Below, one piece after another: positions 8,997 to 19,283 of a DNA stretch of 29,655 nucleotides. The notes below the pieces were generated by a model. That model was given only the letters and a program-made list of their open reading frames with translations. It did no database searches and was not told where the DNA came from. A program made the translations under genes and the position numbers. How positions within the stretch are numbered: the stretch's first letter is position 1; each line of letters starts with the position of its first letter. The DNA lies in assembly GCA_009602725.1 (NCBI GenBank), contig WELB01000019.1, positions 445,272 to 474,926 of the forward strand, given 5' to 3'. The DNA is from Spirogloea muscicola. Its lineage: Eukaryota; Streptophyta; Zygnematophyceae; Spirogloeales; Spirogloeaceae.

Positions 8997-11809
8997 CTAG
9001 AAGCCAAAGAGCCCCAGCTCCGTTTGTCTCTCCTTGTCAAAGGTCTCAAAGTATTGGTAGATGATGGTCACGGCCAACAGAATGCCCGTACCCGACCCAA
9101 TGGCTCCCATGAAGTCAGCCACAACTGTGAGAGCACCAATGCACATGCCACCGAAGGCTGCAGCAGTTGGGATGTACCGGTTGAGCTCCTTTTGAAGATT
9201 GGACTCACGGTGGCCTGGCATCACCATTTGTTGCTCCTGTAAGGCAGGAGTAAAGGGGGGGTTGGAGTCGGGGAGGGGTGATTGAGTACAAGAGTTGTGT
9301 TAGATTGCCATGCAGACAAATGTAGCCCATGGCCTCTCAAATAGTCAGCCAGCAGGCTGCAGGTGAGGAGATATCAACAGCAGTCACGATGGGGGCATAT
9401 CAGTTGCATGCAGGAAGTTCCTTGTCTTCTTTCAGTACCTTCAGTTGCTTCGCGACATCGCGGGCAGATGAACCGGACACCTCAATCCATGTCTTGGAGA
9501 AAAGGGCACAGGCCGTCAACATGAATGTGAGGTAGAACAGCGCATGGAACGGGTTTGCTGCAATGTCTGCCAAGCTGCAAGGAACGTCGCACGTGACAGA
9601 GTCGTAAGTGACAGGGTCAGCAGCGGACGTCCCCCCACAGAGGATAGTCTAATTGACTCACATGCTGGAGCACTCTGGATTGAATCACATTCCTTTGCTC
9701 CGGTCTTGCAGATACACAAGCAGCACAGGGCAACCTTCAAGATTTCATGCCTGCCCACCTTGACGGAGGAGTGATGTAATAGACAAGTCCGCCAACAGGA
9801 ATGAGTTGCCCGCTCTGGGAGAACTCCGACTCTTGCCACTTGCCAAGCAATTGGACAAGGAAGAAGTTGCCATATCGCTTATACAGCAGCTGCAAGAAAC
9901 CCACACATGTTCATGTGTGCACTGATGCCTCTTCGGCAAGGCATGCTACCGCCTCTTATGGTTGGTCGAGCAATGCAGCACCAGACTGTCGGCAGTCCCA
10001 AGCGCAAGTCCGCTGGCTTGACCCACCACCTTAGCGCCTTCCAGCTCAGACTGATGGGCAATTGCGCTGCTTGACTTTCGGCGTTGTCAAGCAAACTGCC
10101 TCATCAGCTGCACTTCTGAAGGTCCTGACGGAGGTGCATCCTCCATCTAGCTACCAAGACAGTCTGAGCTAGCTCACCTGAGAGATGAAGTAGAGGTTTG
10201 ACACCAAGGCTGACTGCAGAATGATGGGCATGTTGGATGTGTAGAAGAGCTTGATGGGATACGAGCCCTGCTGGCCGCGAGCACTCTTTGAGCGGACGGG
10301 CAGAACGACGCGAAAGCCCTGGAAGTAGATGACGATCAGGAAGACGAGGACAGTGGCAAGGAGGTTCGTCACGTTCGGAAGGTTCTGCCGGTAGAATGCC
10401 TCCTTCAGAGCGCGGACCTGCAAATCGAAGTCTTCAAAGTCAGGTGTGGTAGGTGAGGCTGCTTCTTGGGCAGTGCCCAGGCCTAGCTCGCCCAGAACTT
10501 GGACGGACGCGCTTACCAGCCTCCTCTGGCCATCAGCACTGACCTCTCTTCTCAACAATGACTTGTCCTCACCTTGTCGGTGCGGGTAATGAGGAGGTGG
10601 AAGAGTGCAATAACAGCACCCTCGAATTCAGCTCCTCTCCCACTGTTGATGGTGGTCGGGCTGAAAGCCTTCCAGATGATGTTCTCGCTGTGGCCAGAGC
10701 AGGTGGAAGGCAAATTAGGTCACATGGGATCACCATTAATCAAGGGGACAGTCAAGGTATGGCCAGGTCCAAATCCCTTCCTCTTCCCCTTCTTCCCACC
10801 GCCTACTGGCAGAGCGCTACGCCCTCCCGAAGCGCCCGACTACTGATGATCTGCTGTCAAATTCACGGCAGTGAGAGGCGCGCCCTAGCAGAGCCTTCCT
10901 TCACATGGCCAGCACAATAGACCACAATGCAGCAGGCCTGCAATGAAGAGGGTCTCCTGATGAAGGACCTCTGTCGATGGTCGGCCCCGTGTTTGGCCAG
11001 TGGCAGATGGGCTGCGAGTAGCATGGTCAGACATGATAGTCCAACACTTGGGAGCCCGCTACTTGTCACGCGGTGAGCCATGCACACCAGGCTCACCAGA
11101 TGTTGGTGGCGATGAAGAGGGAGATGCCAGAACCGAGGCCGTAGCCTTTCTGGAGGAGCTCGTCCAGGCAGATGACGATGATGCCCGCGAAGAAGAGCTG
11201 GATGATGATGAGGATGGCATTGCCCGCGCCAAGGTCGCGGACGTCGCCGTACATGCCCGAGAGTACGTAGGCAACGGCCTCGCCGATGGTGATCATCACG
11301 CCCAAGAGCTTCTGCGCCCCATTGCTGCGGGGGCGAGGCAAGCAGCGCAGCGGAGTGGCGTGAGGAAGAGGAGGAGGAGGCTGCCAGCCGGAAGCGCACG
11401 GTCCAAACGGGCCGGAACAGGCGCCTAGGTGAGAGCAGGCGCAGAAGAGAGGGGCAGCCACTGACAGGAGCGCGCGGTCCTCCTTGACGCTGTTGTCGAC
11501 CTCGATGATCTTGGCGCCGGCGAGGAGCTGCATGACGAGGCCCGAGGTGACGATGGGCGTGATGCCGAGCTCCATGACGGTGCCGCGGTTGGAGGCGAGG
11601 ATGACGCGCATCCAGTAGAAGGGGTCGGAGCCCGTGGCGGAGTGGATGCCGTAGAGCGGCAGCTGGGAGCAGACAAGGAAGATGAAGAGCGACACGACGG
11701 TGTACAAGAACTTCTCGCGGAACGGCACGCGGCGGTCCGCGGTCTGCACCTCCGGCAGAAAGTGCAGGAACGGCCGCACCAGGTGGAGCAGCCGGAAGCC
11801 GCCCGCCAT
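8997..11809 (-). CDS. SEC61A: Protein transport protein Sec61 subunit alpha, 7 exons
   Basis: Pore subunit of the ER protein-conducting channel, with about ten membrane helices. Exons (minus order): 11809-11466, 11324-11097, 10687-10573, 10417-10178, 9889-9759, 9574-9439, 9236-8997. They give 477 residues plus stop, against about 475 usual. All joins keep phase; the first ends inside Leu115 and the second inside a Cys codon. Conserved blocks appear in order: [154 protein letters not shown] and the end ELGLFGF. The start is the ATG of [10 protein letters not shown], matching the family N-terminus. I see no truncation or missing conserved segment, so it is expected to be functional. Confidence 0.97.
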
Positions 11810-11901
11810 GGCGGCGCGGCGGCGGGGCGAGGAGCTGGCGGAGGAGAGGGGTTTGGCGGGGCTGGCGGGCCGGCGGGGCGGCCGGCTGGCAGGGGCAAAA
11901 G

Positions 11902-12003
11902 GGAGGAAAGCGGCTGCTGATGTTAAAGAATCGGCTGTAAACTGCCAGCCAGATGCATACAGGTGTTCATGACGGAGCCGTAGGCTAGGCAGACAGGGCG
12001 CCC
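11902..12003 (-). repeat. Family B 102-bp repeat upstream of SEC61A
   Basis: This segment, read on the minus strand, matches the plus strand at 26051-26152 over its full 102 bases without gaps and with about 8 differences. It starts gggcgccctgtctgcctagc and ends near cagcagccgctttc. Its proximal 69 bases recur at 12227-12295 with only two differences. It ends 92 bases before the SEC61A ATG, in the gene's orientation, so it may be part of the promoter or 5' leader. Confidence 0.8.
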
Positions 12004-12190
12004 TCAATACCCCCGTGTCAGCAGTAGGAAGTCAGATGAGCTGAGGGGAGGAAGAGCAACCCCGCTGCGCAAGCCAGAGGCTGCTGCAAGGGCGCGACCA
12101 GCGCGGCGGTGCAAAGCAAGCGCTTGGGAGCGCTGCAGGGACATGGACAGTCGCATACGGTAGCAGGACACCAGACCCAAAGGCACCGAG
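12004..12190 (-). repeat. Family A repeat, minus-oriented copy
   Basis: Translated on the minus strand it reads LQRSQALALHRRAGRALAA, then [12 protein letters not shown] and a stop, paralleling the copy at the left edge of the window (LQRAQASALHQKAGRAL and SSSDLYVLTRGY). It sits between two direct copies of the 69-bp family B unit. The shared peptide-like pattern may only reflect DNA similarity. Confidence 0.5.
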
Positions 12191-12226
12191 TTACCGGGAA
12201 GGGCAGCACCCCGCCGGGTGGTCCTT

Positions 12227-12295
12227 GGAGGAAAGCGGCTGCTGATGTTAAAGAATCGGCTGCAAACTGCCAGCCAGATGCATACAGGTGGTCAT
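12227..12295 (-). repeat. Family B repeat, 69-bp copy
   Basis: It is identical to 11902-11970 except at two positions and lies 325 bases from it in direct orientation. It is on the ENSA side of the divergent region but points toward SEC61A. A shorter, weaker match to the same core (gcggctgctgatgtt, then aaagaacggc) lies in ENSA intron 1 at 12908-12941. Confidence 0.8.
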
Positions 12296-12541
12296 ACGGG
12301 AAAAAAGGGGGGTCGTCGTCAACCCCTCGTCGGCCTGCGGACGGCCGTTCACGCCCATCCACCGCCTTCGGAACAGCTTCGTCTTCGTTGTGGCCTTGTG
12401 GGGCGAGAAGACTCCCACCGTTTGCCCAGCCTGTGGCTACTCCGCTCGTCAGAAGGCTACGACGAAGTCCAAGTCCGGCCCCGTGCGGCCACCCGGCTGC
12501 CTGGCTGGCTCCAAGCGAGCCGCGCGGCGCCGCGGCGCGCC

Positions 12542-13835
12542 ATGGCGGACCCCGCCGGCGGCGACGACGAGGCGCTGGGCGAGCCGGAGCCGACGGCGCA
12601 GGAGCAGGTGCCCGCCCCCACCTCCCTTCCTCCTCCCCCGCCCTTCCTGCCTCCGGCCCTCCGGGCTTCTGCGTCCTCGCAGCGCCGCCCGTCGAGCCCT
12701 GCCTCGCCGCCAGCATCCCGGGCGCACGCCCAGTGGCCCTCTCCCCTGAGCGCGCCCCGCTGGCTCGCCACCCTCAGAAGCGTGTCTTCGTCTTTGGAGC
12801 CTGCCGAGCCCGTCTCTGCATCTTCGACTTCGAAAGTCGAAGATGGCAGTCTGTCTCTGGCGCTGCGACGCCCTGCTCGCCTCACCTCTAGATTCATGCA
12901 ATAGAACGCGGCTGCTGATGTTGAAAGAACGGCAAATTGCTGCATAGCAGGGCAGGCCCGCAGTATTCCGCCCGGAGGGACTCAAGGGAGATGGTTGTTG
13001 TGGCCTGCTCTATTCGTGTTGACTCTTGCCACGGACTCTACAAAGTCAGTCGCAGCTGAGCAAGCTGCTTGTTTGGAGCTGACTTTGCAGCGGCCTTGAC
13101 CCACCGCAGGAGGCCATGCTGAAGAAGAAATACGGAGGGCTGCTTCCGAAGAACCCTCTCATTTGCAAGGTAGGGGTACCGTCCAATGAGGATGCGACTC
13201 GGACCTTGCATGAGCTCACTGTCCATCTACTCTGCTTCGTCTGCTTGTATGACGTGCTCAGTACTCATCTTTCTTGCCACTTTCTCAGGATCACGAGCGC
13301 AAGTTCTTTGACTCTGCAGACTGGGCACTGAACAATGTAAGCACTCGCACAGACGAGATCGATGCAATGACGTCGACCACTTTGCAATACTCTTCCAGGA
13401 AATAAGACCCTTTGATTGCGATACCAGATTTTGTCCCATCTTTTCTGCAGCAAGGAGCTGCGCGTCCCAAGCCGAGGATGTCGCAAGAGGATCTGCAACC
13501 AAAGTTCGAGGTACATGAAACCTCGAAGCGCTGTGCATTTCTGCACTCTTGGTCTTGTGGCTCAATGCTCATATGCTCTTTACGCACTGAAGATGCGTAC
13601 AAGGACATGTACTTGCTGTGCACAAGCTAGCACCTGAAGTGTTGAGCTGTCTTTGATATAGCACAGGATTCGGGTGGCTCACATCTCACATTTCCCCATT
13701 TGCTTTCGCGCTTCCCACACACAGCCAACCTTGCGAACACCCCTCCCAGCCAGGCGATCGTCACTGGTGCCTGAGAATGAGAGTAAGGCCACTGCTCATG
13801 TTCTTGCCAGATATGTCATGTTAAGAGAGGCATGA
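12542..13835 (+). CDS. ENSA: Endosulfine/ARPP19 family PP2A-B55 inhibitor, 5 exons
   Basis: Small, probably disordered protein. In animals and yeast the phosphorylated form inhibits PP2A-B55 to support mitotic entry or quiescence. Exons: 12542-12607, 13110-13169, 13289-13336, 13451-13510, 13725-13835, all phase 0, giving 114 residues. The core reads KKKYGGLLPKNPLICK, DHERKFFDSADWALNN and RPKPRMSQEDLQPKFE, close to plant family members (YGGLLPKKPPL, DHERAFFDSADWAL). Ser51 in FDSADW is the position phosphorylated by Greatwall-type kinase in FDSGDY of other eukaryotes. The C-terminal RRSSLVPEN resembles the basic-Ser PKA site at the end of vertebrate ARPP19. The start is the first ATG of an acidic N-terminus in a good context (cgccATGgcg). 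Exon 1 is G+C-rich. Exon 5 is the least certain because family conservation is weak there. Confidence 0.88.
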
Positions 13836-14742
13836 GGTGATGCATGTCCTCCTGTCCTTTTCAAGGTGTGAGTATTGCGCTAAATGTCATAGTGTTGGCG
13901 GCAACCCGCTGCTCCGACAACACACAAGCAAGATTGTAGCCCCGATCAAACAAGGAGTTTGAATGGGATTTTCACTGTCTGTACAAGGGCACAGCTAGTC
14001 ACAGCCAAGCAAGTGCGGACACCATGGTTTCAGATTTGCGACTACCGGACAGGCTGGCAGACACTGCCTGAGAGGCTTGGAGTGGACAGAAGGCTTGGTT
14101 GGTCAGTCTTTGAGCAAGATCTGTCTTTGGGCTAAGCTCAGACAGAAACAGAGAGAGCACCAGCTCAACATACCTGACTGAATTACATGTATCATACGAC
14201 CTCTCACACACAGTTCCACTTTCTTTACAATCATGGCATGCCATGCTTCAGCTGGCATTCCCAGATTGCTTTGGGCTTGCTTTAAACGCTGGAAGTACAG
14301 TGATGTGTGCGTCTGCACTACCAGTGGTATGCATCTGGACTGACTAAATGTGGCATGCTCCACACTCGAATGCTTCTGACGTCAATGAGCAAACTTGATG
14401 TGCATCATTCGTCTGCACCTTCTCTTGCTGCCAACATGCTCAAGTACTTGGCAATGTTCTTGTCGCTTTAAAGAAAGTCAGATTGTAATGTGTGGAGCTG
14501 GGACAGGACTCCAAGCATGTCTGTTAAGCATACCTCTGCCTTCTTCAGGAGCCTCAGTGATCCTGTCAATTGTGTACCAACTTTCTGTGAATGTCACAAC
14601 ATGCTAAGCTTGTGAACACTGGAAGAAGGCAACTGCCAAGAGCAGACTAGGAGCTGCACCTGGATTGAATTTGATCTCAACCTCTAAGATTGATTCCTAC
14701 AATTTCCAGAGATGTGCTTCTGATTGAAAATGCACTGGTTGT
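13836..14742. other. Convergent ENSA/TOC64 spacer
   Basis: The 907 bases between the two stop codons should hold both 3' untranslated regions. Frames are short and unsupported. On the minus strand TGTAA, the usual green-algal polyadenylation word, occurs near 14183 and 14221 and could serve the TOC64-like gene; on the plus strand one lies near 14484. These are weak, short matches. I see no RNA gene or repeat here. Confidence 0.5.
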
Positions 14743-17700
14743 CTACTGCTGGCTTAATGAGTCTCTGTATGAATGAAGGAGGTCCGTCAGTCGATGGAGG
14801 CCATCCCTTGCAGTTCGATTCGTCGGCTCATAAATGAGCGCCTGTCTGAAGTCTGCAAGGTGGGACAATCATTGAGAGCATGACCAGTGTGTCAATCAAA
14901 CATCAGGAAAGGCGTCTCTTAGTAGAAGAATCTTCATTGAAAGCAAAGGATGCTACCCGCCACAATCATTCTGCCTGAAAATCAGAACTGTGTATAGCAT
15001 GCCGATGTGAAGTTGATTGTGCATCAGAGGACATTGGCAGTCGTCTTGCTGTACTACTTAGTAAGCACTGTGCAGGGTCTGCATGAGCACCTTCTACAGC
15101 ATCATCGTAGTAGCCCAGGAAATCCCTCGCCGTGGCTCTCCTCAGAATAGCCTTCACATTCTGATAAGGACAACATCAAAGTGCCCCCTCAAGACGAGAG
15201 TCATGAGCTATGCACCATCAATGGCACTAGAAAGATGAACCCACTGTTCAGTGCCTCAACTTAGACATCTTCTTATCTTACCTTCTTGTCCAACTTTAGG
15301 GCAGCAGTACAGTCAGCCTCGGCTTCCGCAAAGCTGAGTATCCATGGCATCCGGACTTCGTTAGTGTCATGCAATGTGCAAGTCTCGTCCAAGGACCAAT
15401 CGCGTCCAACGAACAAGAACATCACCATGATGCTGGAGATGATGATAAGGACTGTGTACTGCAAGACTTCCAATGGGAGATCCTACCCTCCATGAAGAGA
15501 GCAACATGTCAACACGACTGTCTTCCGTTTGCGGCAAACCCATCACCTACTTGTTGAGATTCAGTTGACACATGGCGCGGTTGCTGTAGTATGTGGATCT
15601 CTTTGGGTCAAGCCTTATTGCTTCAGAGTAGAAGCCAAGTGCCTTCTCATATGAATTGGCTTTGTATGCTTCATTTCCCTGTCCAAGAAGAGGTTGCAAT
15701 TAATCTGCAGGCCAGTAGTGTTGCTATAAAAGAGCATCCCGTATCTTGAATTTGACATGGTAATCATATCAGTGGAGCATCACTGGGTGAACGGGGAAGT
15801 TGGAGGGTGTAGATTACCTTGTCCTTAGCGTCCTCGGCAGCATCCTCCTTTGACCTTCCTCCCTTTAACCTGCTCTTTGACTTCTCCCAGAGATACTTTA
15901 CTTCCTGGAGCAATACACCGTGCACTAGATGGGCACTGTCAAGGAGAAGTCGGTCATTCCCATGACGTGCGACAACAGAGATTGCCACTGGTAGGCCGCC
16001 CGGATGCCCAGCCTCTGTGCCAGCTGGTATGCTGATCTGCGCAACATGCAAAGAAGCACACGGAGAATGTGAGCAAGAAGTGATTACGAGTGCGTCTGCA
16101 GAGCTTGAGACAGACACAATCCTCTGCAAAAGTGTATTTTCAAGATCACAGCGATCCTCTCACCACTGGACATCCAGATAAGCTGCCAGGTGCAAGGAGG
16201 TTCATTGCTCTGTTTCGGAAGTCAAGCATGGCTCCAGCTTTCGCCCTGAGCTTTGGGGGCGGCCCTGGCGCTGTTGGCATTACCAAGAGCGCATCTTCCT
16301 GTGAACCACCAGGAAACACTGGTGAGTGCCTTAGTTTCCCTGAGCGGACGTGAGTAAAGCCAGCTCTAAGTAGACACTACGACGTCCCTGTCATATATGT
16401 ATATCAAGTCCACTGGTCGATGATCCTAAATCAACCCTCCAAACGTGTGCTATTTGTACTTCTAGTACTCTATACTGCTCTGGGTCAATTAGTTGGATTC
16501 TCGCTACCCTCTTACATTGGGCTGTGCCCTCCATTGAGTGGACAAACACATGCCCTGATACCAGCCAGTCACTAAAGCCACTGAGAGCAGGCTAGAGCCC
16601 CTCTCTCCACAATGATGACAAGCGTGGCTCATCAGCTAGGTGGTCTTTGACGTGATAAGATGGAGAATGGGGTTGACGGTCAAGGCCATGGGATCTAAGC
16701 ACGTCGATTTCGATAAACGTGAAATTGCTTCAGCATTGCACCTTCAACAGGTCAGCCATGGCCTTTCGGAGCTCCTCTTGAACGCTCTGTGCTGCTTCAG
16801 CAGCCTCAGCGGCAATATCGAGGGTTGCTTTCACTCTCGATTGTATTTCCTTCCCCAGTTTAGGGTTCACATCGTCTAACCACTTGCCATGCTGACACCG
16901 GAACTCGTACCTGGAGAACGAAGGTCACGCTGGCCAGTCACATAAATGCACCGCATCAATGCTCAAAAAGCACAGTGAAAGCAAGGTAATATTAGGGTGA
17001 AGGTAAGTCCTCATCGTACCCTTGCAGCTGCCGGGTGGCTTCCCTTATGGCAAAGAAGGGGGAAGAATCTGCCGTTTGAAAAGCTTCCAGCGAGGGCACA
17101 TTCTTTGAGAGGTGCAACCCCAAGTCTATCCTCAGTACCTTGGCACCTGTACAAAAGTGTGAGTCACATGGATGTTCTTAAGCACCTATGAAATGACTGC
17201 CGCATTTACAAAGCATGTGGACACAGTAGGTCCGTAGTAGGTCCAAGCAGTACAAGAAGAGTGCCATCTTAACCCTCAGCATATAGGTGCTCATTGCACA
17301 TGTGCAACGGCATGATCAACTTACCGGTGCTATATACTTTCTGACTTGTGGAAGCAATAGCATCCATAAGAATGGCAGACGGGTAAGTTGAGTTGCAGAG
17401 AGCGAAGCAGTCTTCAGCAACGAATATCTTCTGAGCATTTCGTGCAGAAGCCTGGGGCAGCTCAGCTAGGAGGACATTTCCGACCTGCCTCAGCACTGCA
17501 GGATCCCGTGCAAACCAGCCTGGCAACTCACCCGAACATCAGAAGGATGACCAGCTCTTGTGACTCAAGGCAAACTCAAAAGCTGACCACGAGTAACCAG
17601 GGAAACAGCTTGTGCTGCAGCTAGCTCACCTGACATTCATTTTCAGGAAGAGGTTTGTTGGTGCTTACCGACAGTATCCAGGCTGGGCGACATGGGGATG

Positions 17701-18885
17701 ACTCCCTCGCTTGAAATGACTCCATGAGAAGGCCTGAATCCTAAGATGCCACAATTTGCTGCCGGTATCCTCATGCTCCCAACAGTGTCAGTCCCTGATG
17801 TGAGCAGTCAATAGTCCTCTTAGACTCTGCAAGGTATCGACTTCCGACAGCCCATGCTTGGGAGTGCAAGCAAGGGTCTAGAAGGCAACAGCAGGCACTG
17901 TGACAGCTGACAGGATCATGGATTTGAGCAACTCGGGAAGCAGAGCTTGAGCCCTGAGCCCTTTGCAGCAACTGTGCACTGCAGGTTCTCGAATTGCTGC
18001 ATGTTGCTGCTGAAAATGGAGTAGCTGTTTGATTGAGTAGCTAACCGAGAGAGAAGTCAACTAGTCCTGCAGCAACAGCCACCGCAGAGCCGCTGGAAGA
18101 GCCTCCTGGCTGGTGGCCTGGGGCAGCAGGGTTGACGGGCGTCCCATAGTGCTCATCTTCCCCTGTGATGCTGCAATCGTGACAGGCAGATCCATGCATG
18201 AGGTTGACACAATGAACATCCGTTCGTCTTTGTCCCGTGCCGTGTGGATTGCACAACACATCATGATCTGGTTGAGACCCAGACTGGTGCAAGTATCGAT
18301 CGGCGCTGAACGCCAGGGGAAGATGCTCAGTAGACCGTTCTTGCAGAAATCAAAGGTGGGGGCTCGTGTCAACGGCCTCTGACTCCAGCAACACCGTGGG
18401 TGGACCGCTGATGCTATAGCTAGCGCATGCAAAGGTACGTCTCCCCCGGTGGTGACGCGGCCAAGCGGGGCCTTACCTGTATGCCAGCTCGGCCATGTGC
18501 GTCTTCCCAACGCAGGTCGCGCCCGCGTTGACCACTGTGAGCACGACTGGAGCTGTGGCCTCGCTCGGGGAGTGCGTGCTGCGCCAGTCCGGGTTGCCGA
18601 ACCCCGTGACAGTGCCCTCGACGCCGAAGCTGCCAAGCAAGCGGGTAGGCCAGTCAGTGCACCCACGGTGCCTGCGCCAGTCAGTCGACGCGACGGCGGC
18701 CGGCAGGCGAAGACGAGGCGCGAGGAGCTGGGAGGAGCGGGCGCGCACATGTCCTTGACGGCGAAGGTGAGGCCCGCCAGCGGCAGCGGGGCCCGGGGAG
18801 GCGCCGGGTTGGGCGGCGGCAGGAGCTCCAGGCGCTGCACGAAGGCGCCGTGGTCGGGCGGCGGCGCCCGGCGGCCGACGCCGCG
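14743..18885 (-). CDS. TOC64: Toc64/OM64-like amidase-TPR organelle import receptor, 13 visible exons, 5' incomplete
   Basis: Amidase-signature domain plus three C-terminal TPRs, the layout of plant Toc64/OM64, which docks Hsp90/Hsp70-bound preproteins at chloroplast or mitochondrial outer membranes. Exons (minus order): gap-18749, 18629-18477, 18170-18046, 17794-17669, 17519-17325, 17146-17020, 16910-16742, 16298-16164, 16036-15818, 15678-15551, 15333-15282, 15160-15091, 14852-14743; 582 codons visible. Blocks: [63 protein letters not shown]. The amidase triad Lys (AVKD), cis-Ser (GGSSSG) and Ser (TVGS) is complete, unlike plant Toc64, which has lost it. The clamp residues that bind the Hsp70/Hsp90 C-terminal EEVD are present: K and N in KDKGNEAYK, N in YYSNRA, K and R in NVKAILRR. 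The start codon and expected N-terminal membrane anchor lie in the N-gap. Chloroplast versus mitochondrial location cannot be told. Confidence 0.9.
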
Positions 18886-19278
18886 NNNNNNNNNNNNNNN
18901 NNNNNNNNNNNNNNNNNNNNNNNNNNNNNNNNNNNNNNNNNNNNNNNNNNNNNNNNNNNNNNNNNNNNNNNNNNNNNNNNNNNNNNNNNNNNNNNNNNNN
19001 NNNNNNNNNNNNNNNNNNNNNNNNNNNNNNNNNNNNNNNNNNNNNNNNNNNNNNNNNNNNNNNNNNNNNNNNNNNNNNNNNNNNNNNNNNNNNNNNNNNN
19101 NNNNNNNNNNNNNNNNNNNNNNNNNNNNNNNNNNNNNNNNNNNNNNNNNNNNNNNNNNNNNNNNNNNNNNNNNNNNNNNNNNNNNNNNNNNNNNNNNNNN
19201 NNNNNNNNNNNNNNNNNNNNNNNNNNNNNNNNNNNNNNNNNNNNNNNNNNNNNNNNNNNNNNNNNNNNNNNNNNNNNN
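18886..19278. other. Assembly gap (393 N)
   Basis: The unknown bases fall in the G+C-rich divergent region between the TOC64-like gene and NCLN. At least the start codon of TOC64 and most of both promoters are missing. Real length is unknown because gap sizes are often estimates. Confidence 0.99.
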
Positions 19279-19283
19279 CCCCC

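Larger units (their letters stand above)
11810..12541. promoter_or_regulatory. Divergent SEC61A/ENSA intergenic region
   Basis: These 732 bases separate the two start codons and must hold both promoters and 5' leaders. Most of the interval is repeat-derived: a 69-bp direct repeat (11902-11970 and 12227-12295) brackets a minus-oriented family A copy. I could not identify a convincing TATA box or other named core element. The sequence near the SEC61A ATG is G+C-rich. Assignment as a shared promoter is inferred from gene orientation. Confidence 0.6.

Noticed and set aside
12018-12985. Several long frames on both strands over the ENSA 5' end
   Set aside because: They are G+C-rich shadows with proline, arginine and alanine runs and no homology; the ENSA exons explain the coding signal.
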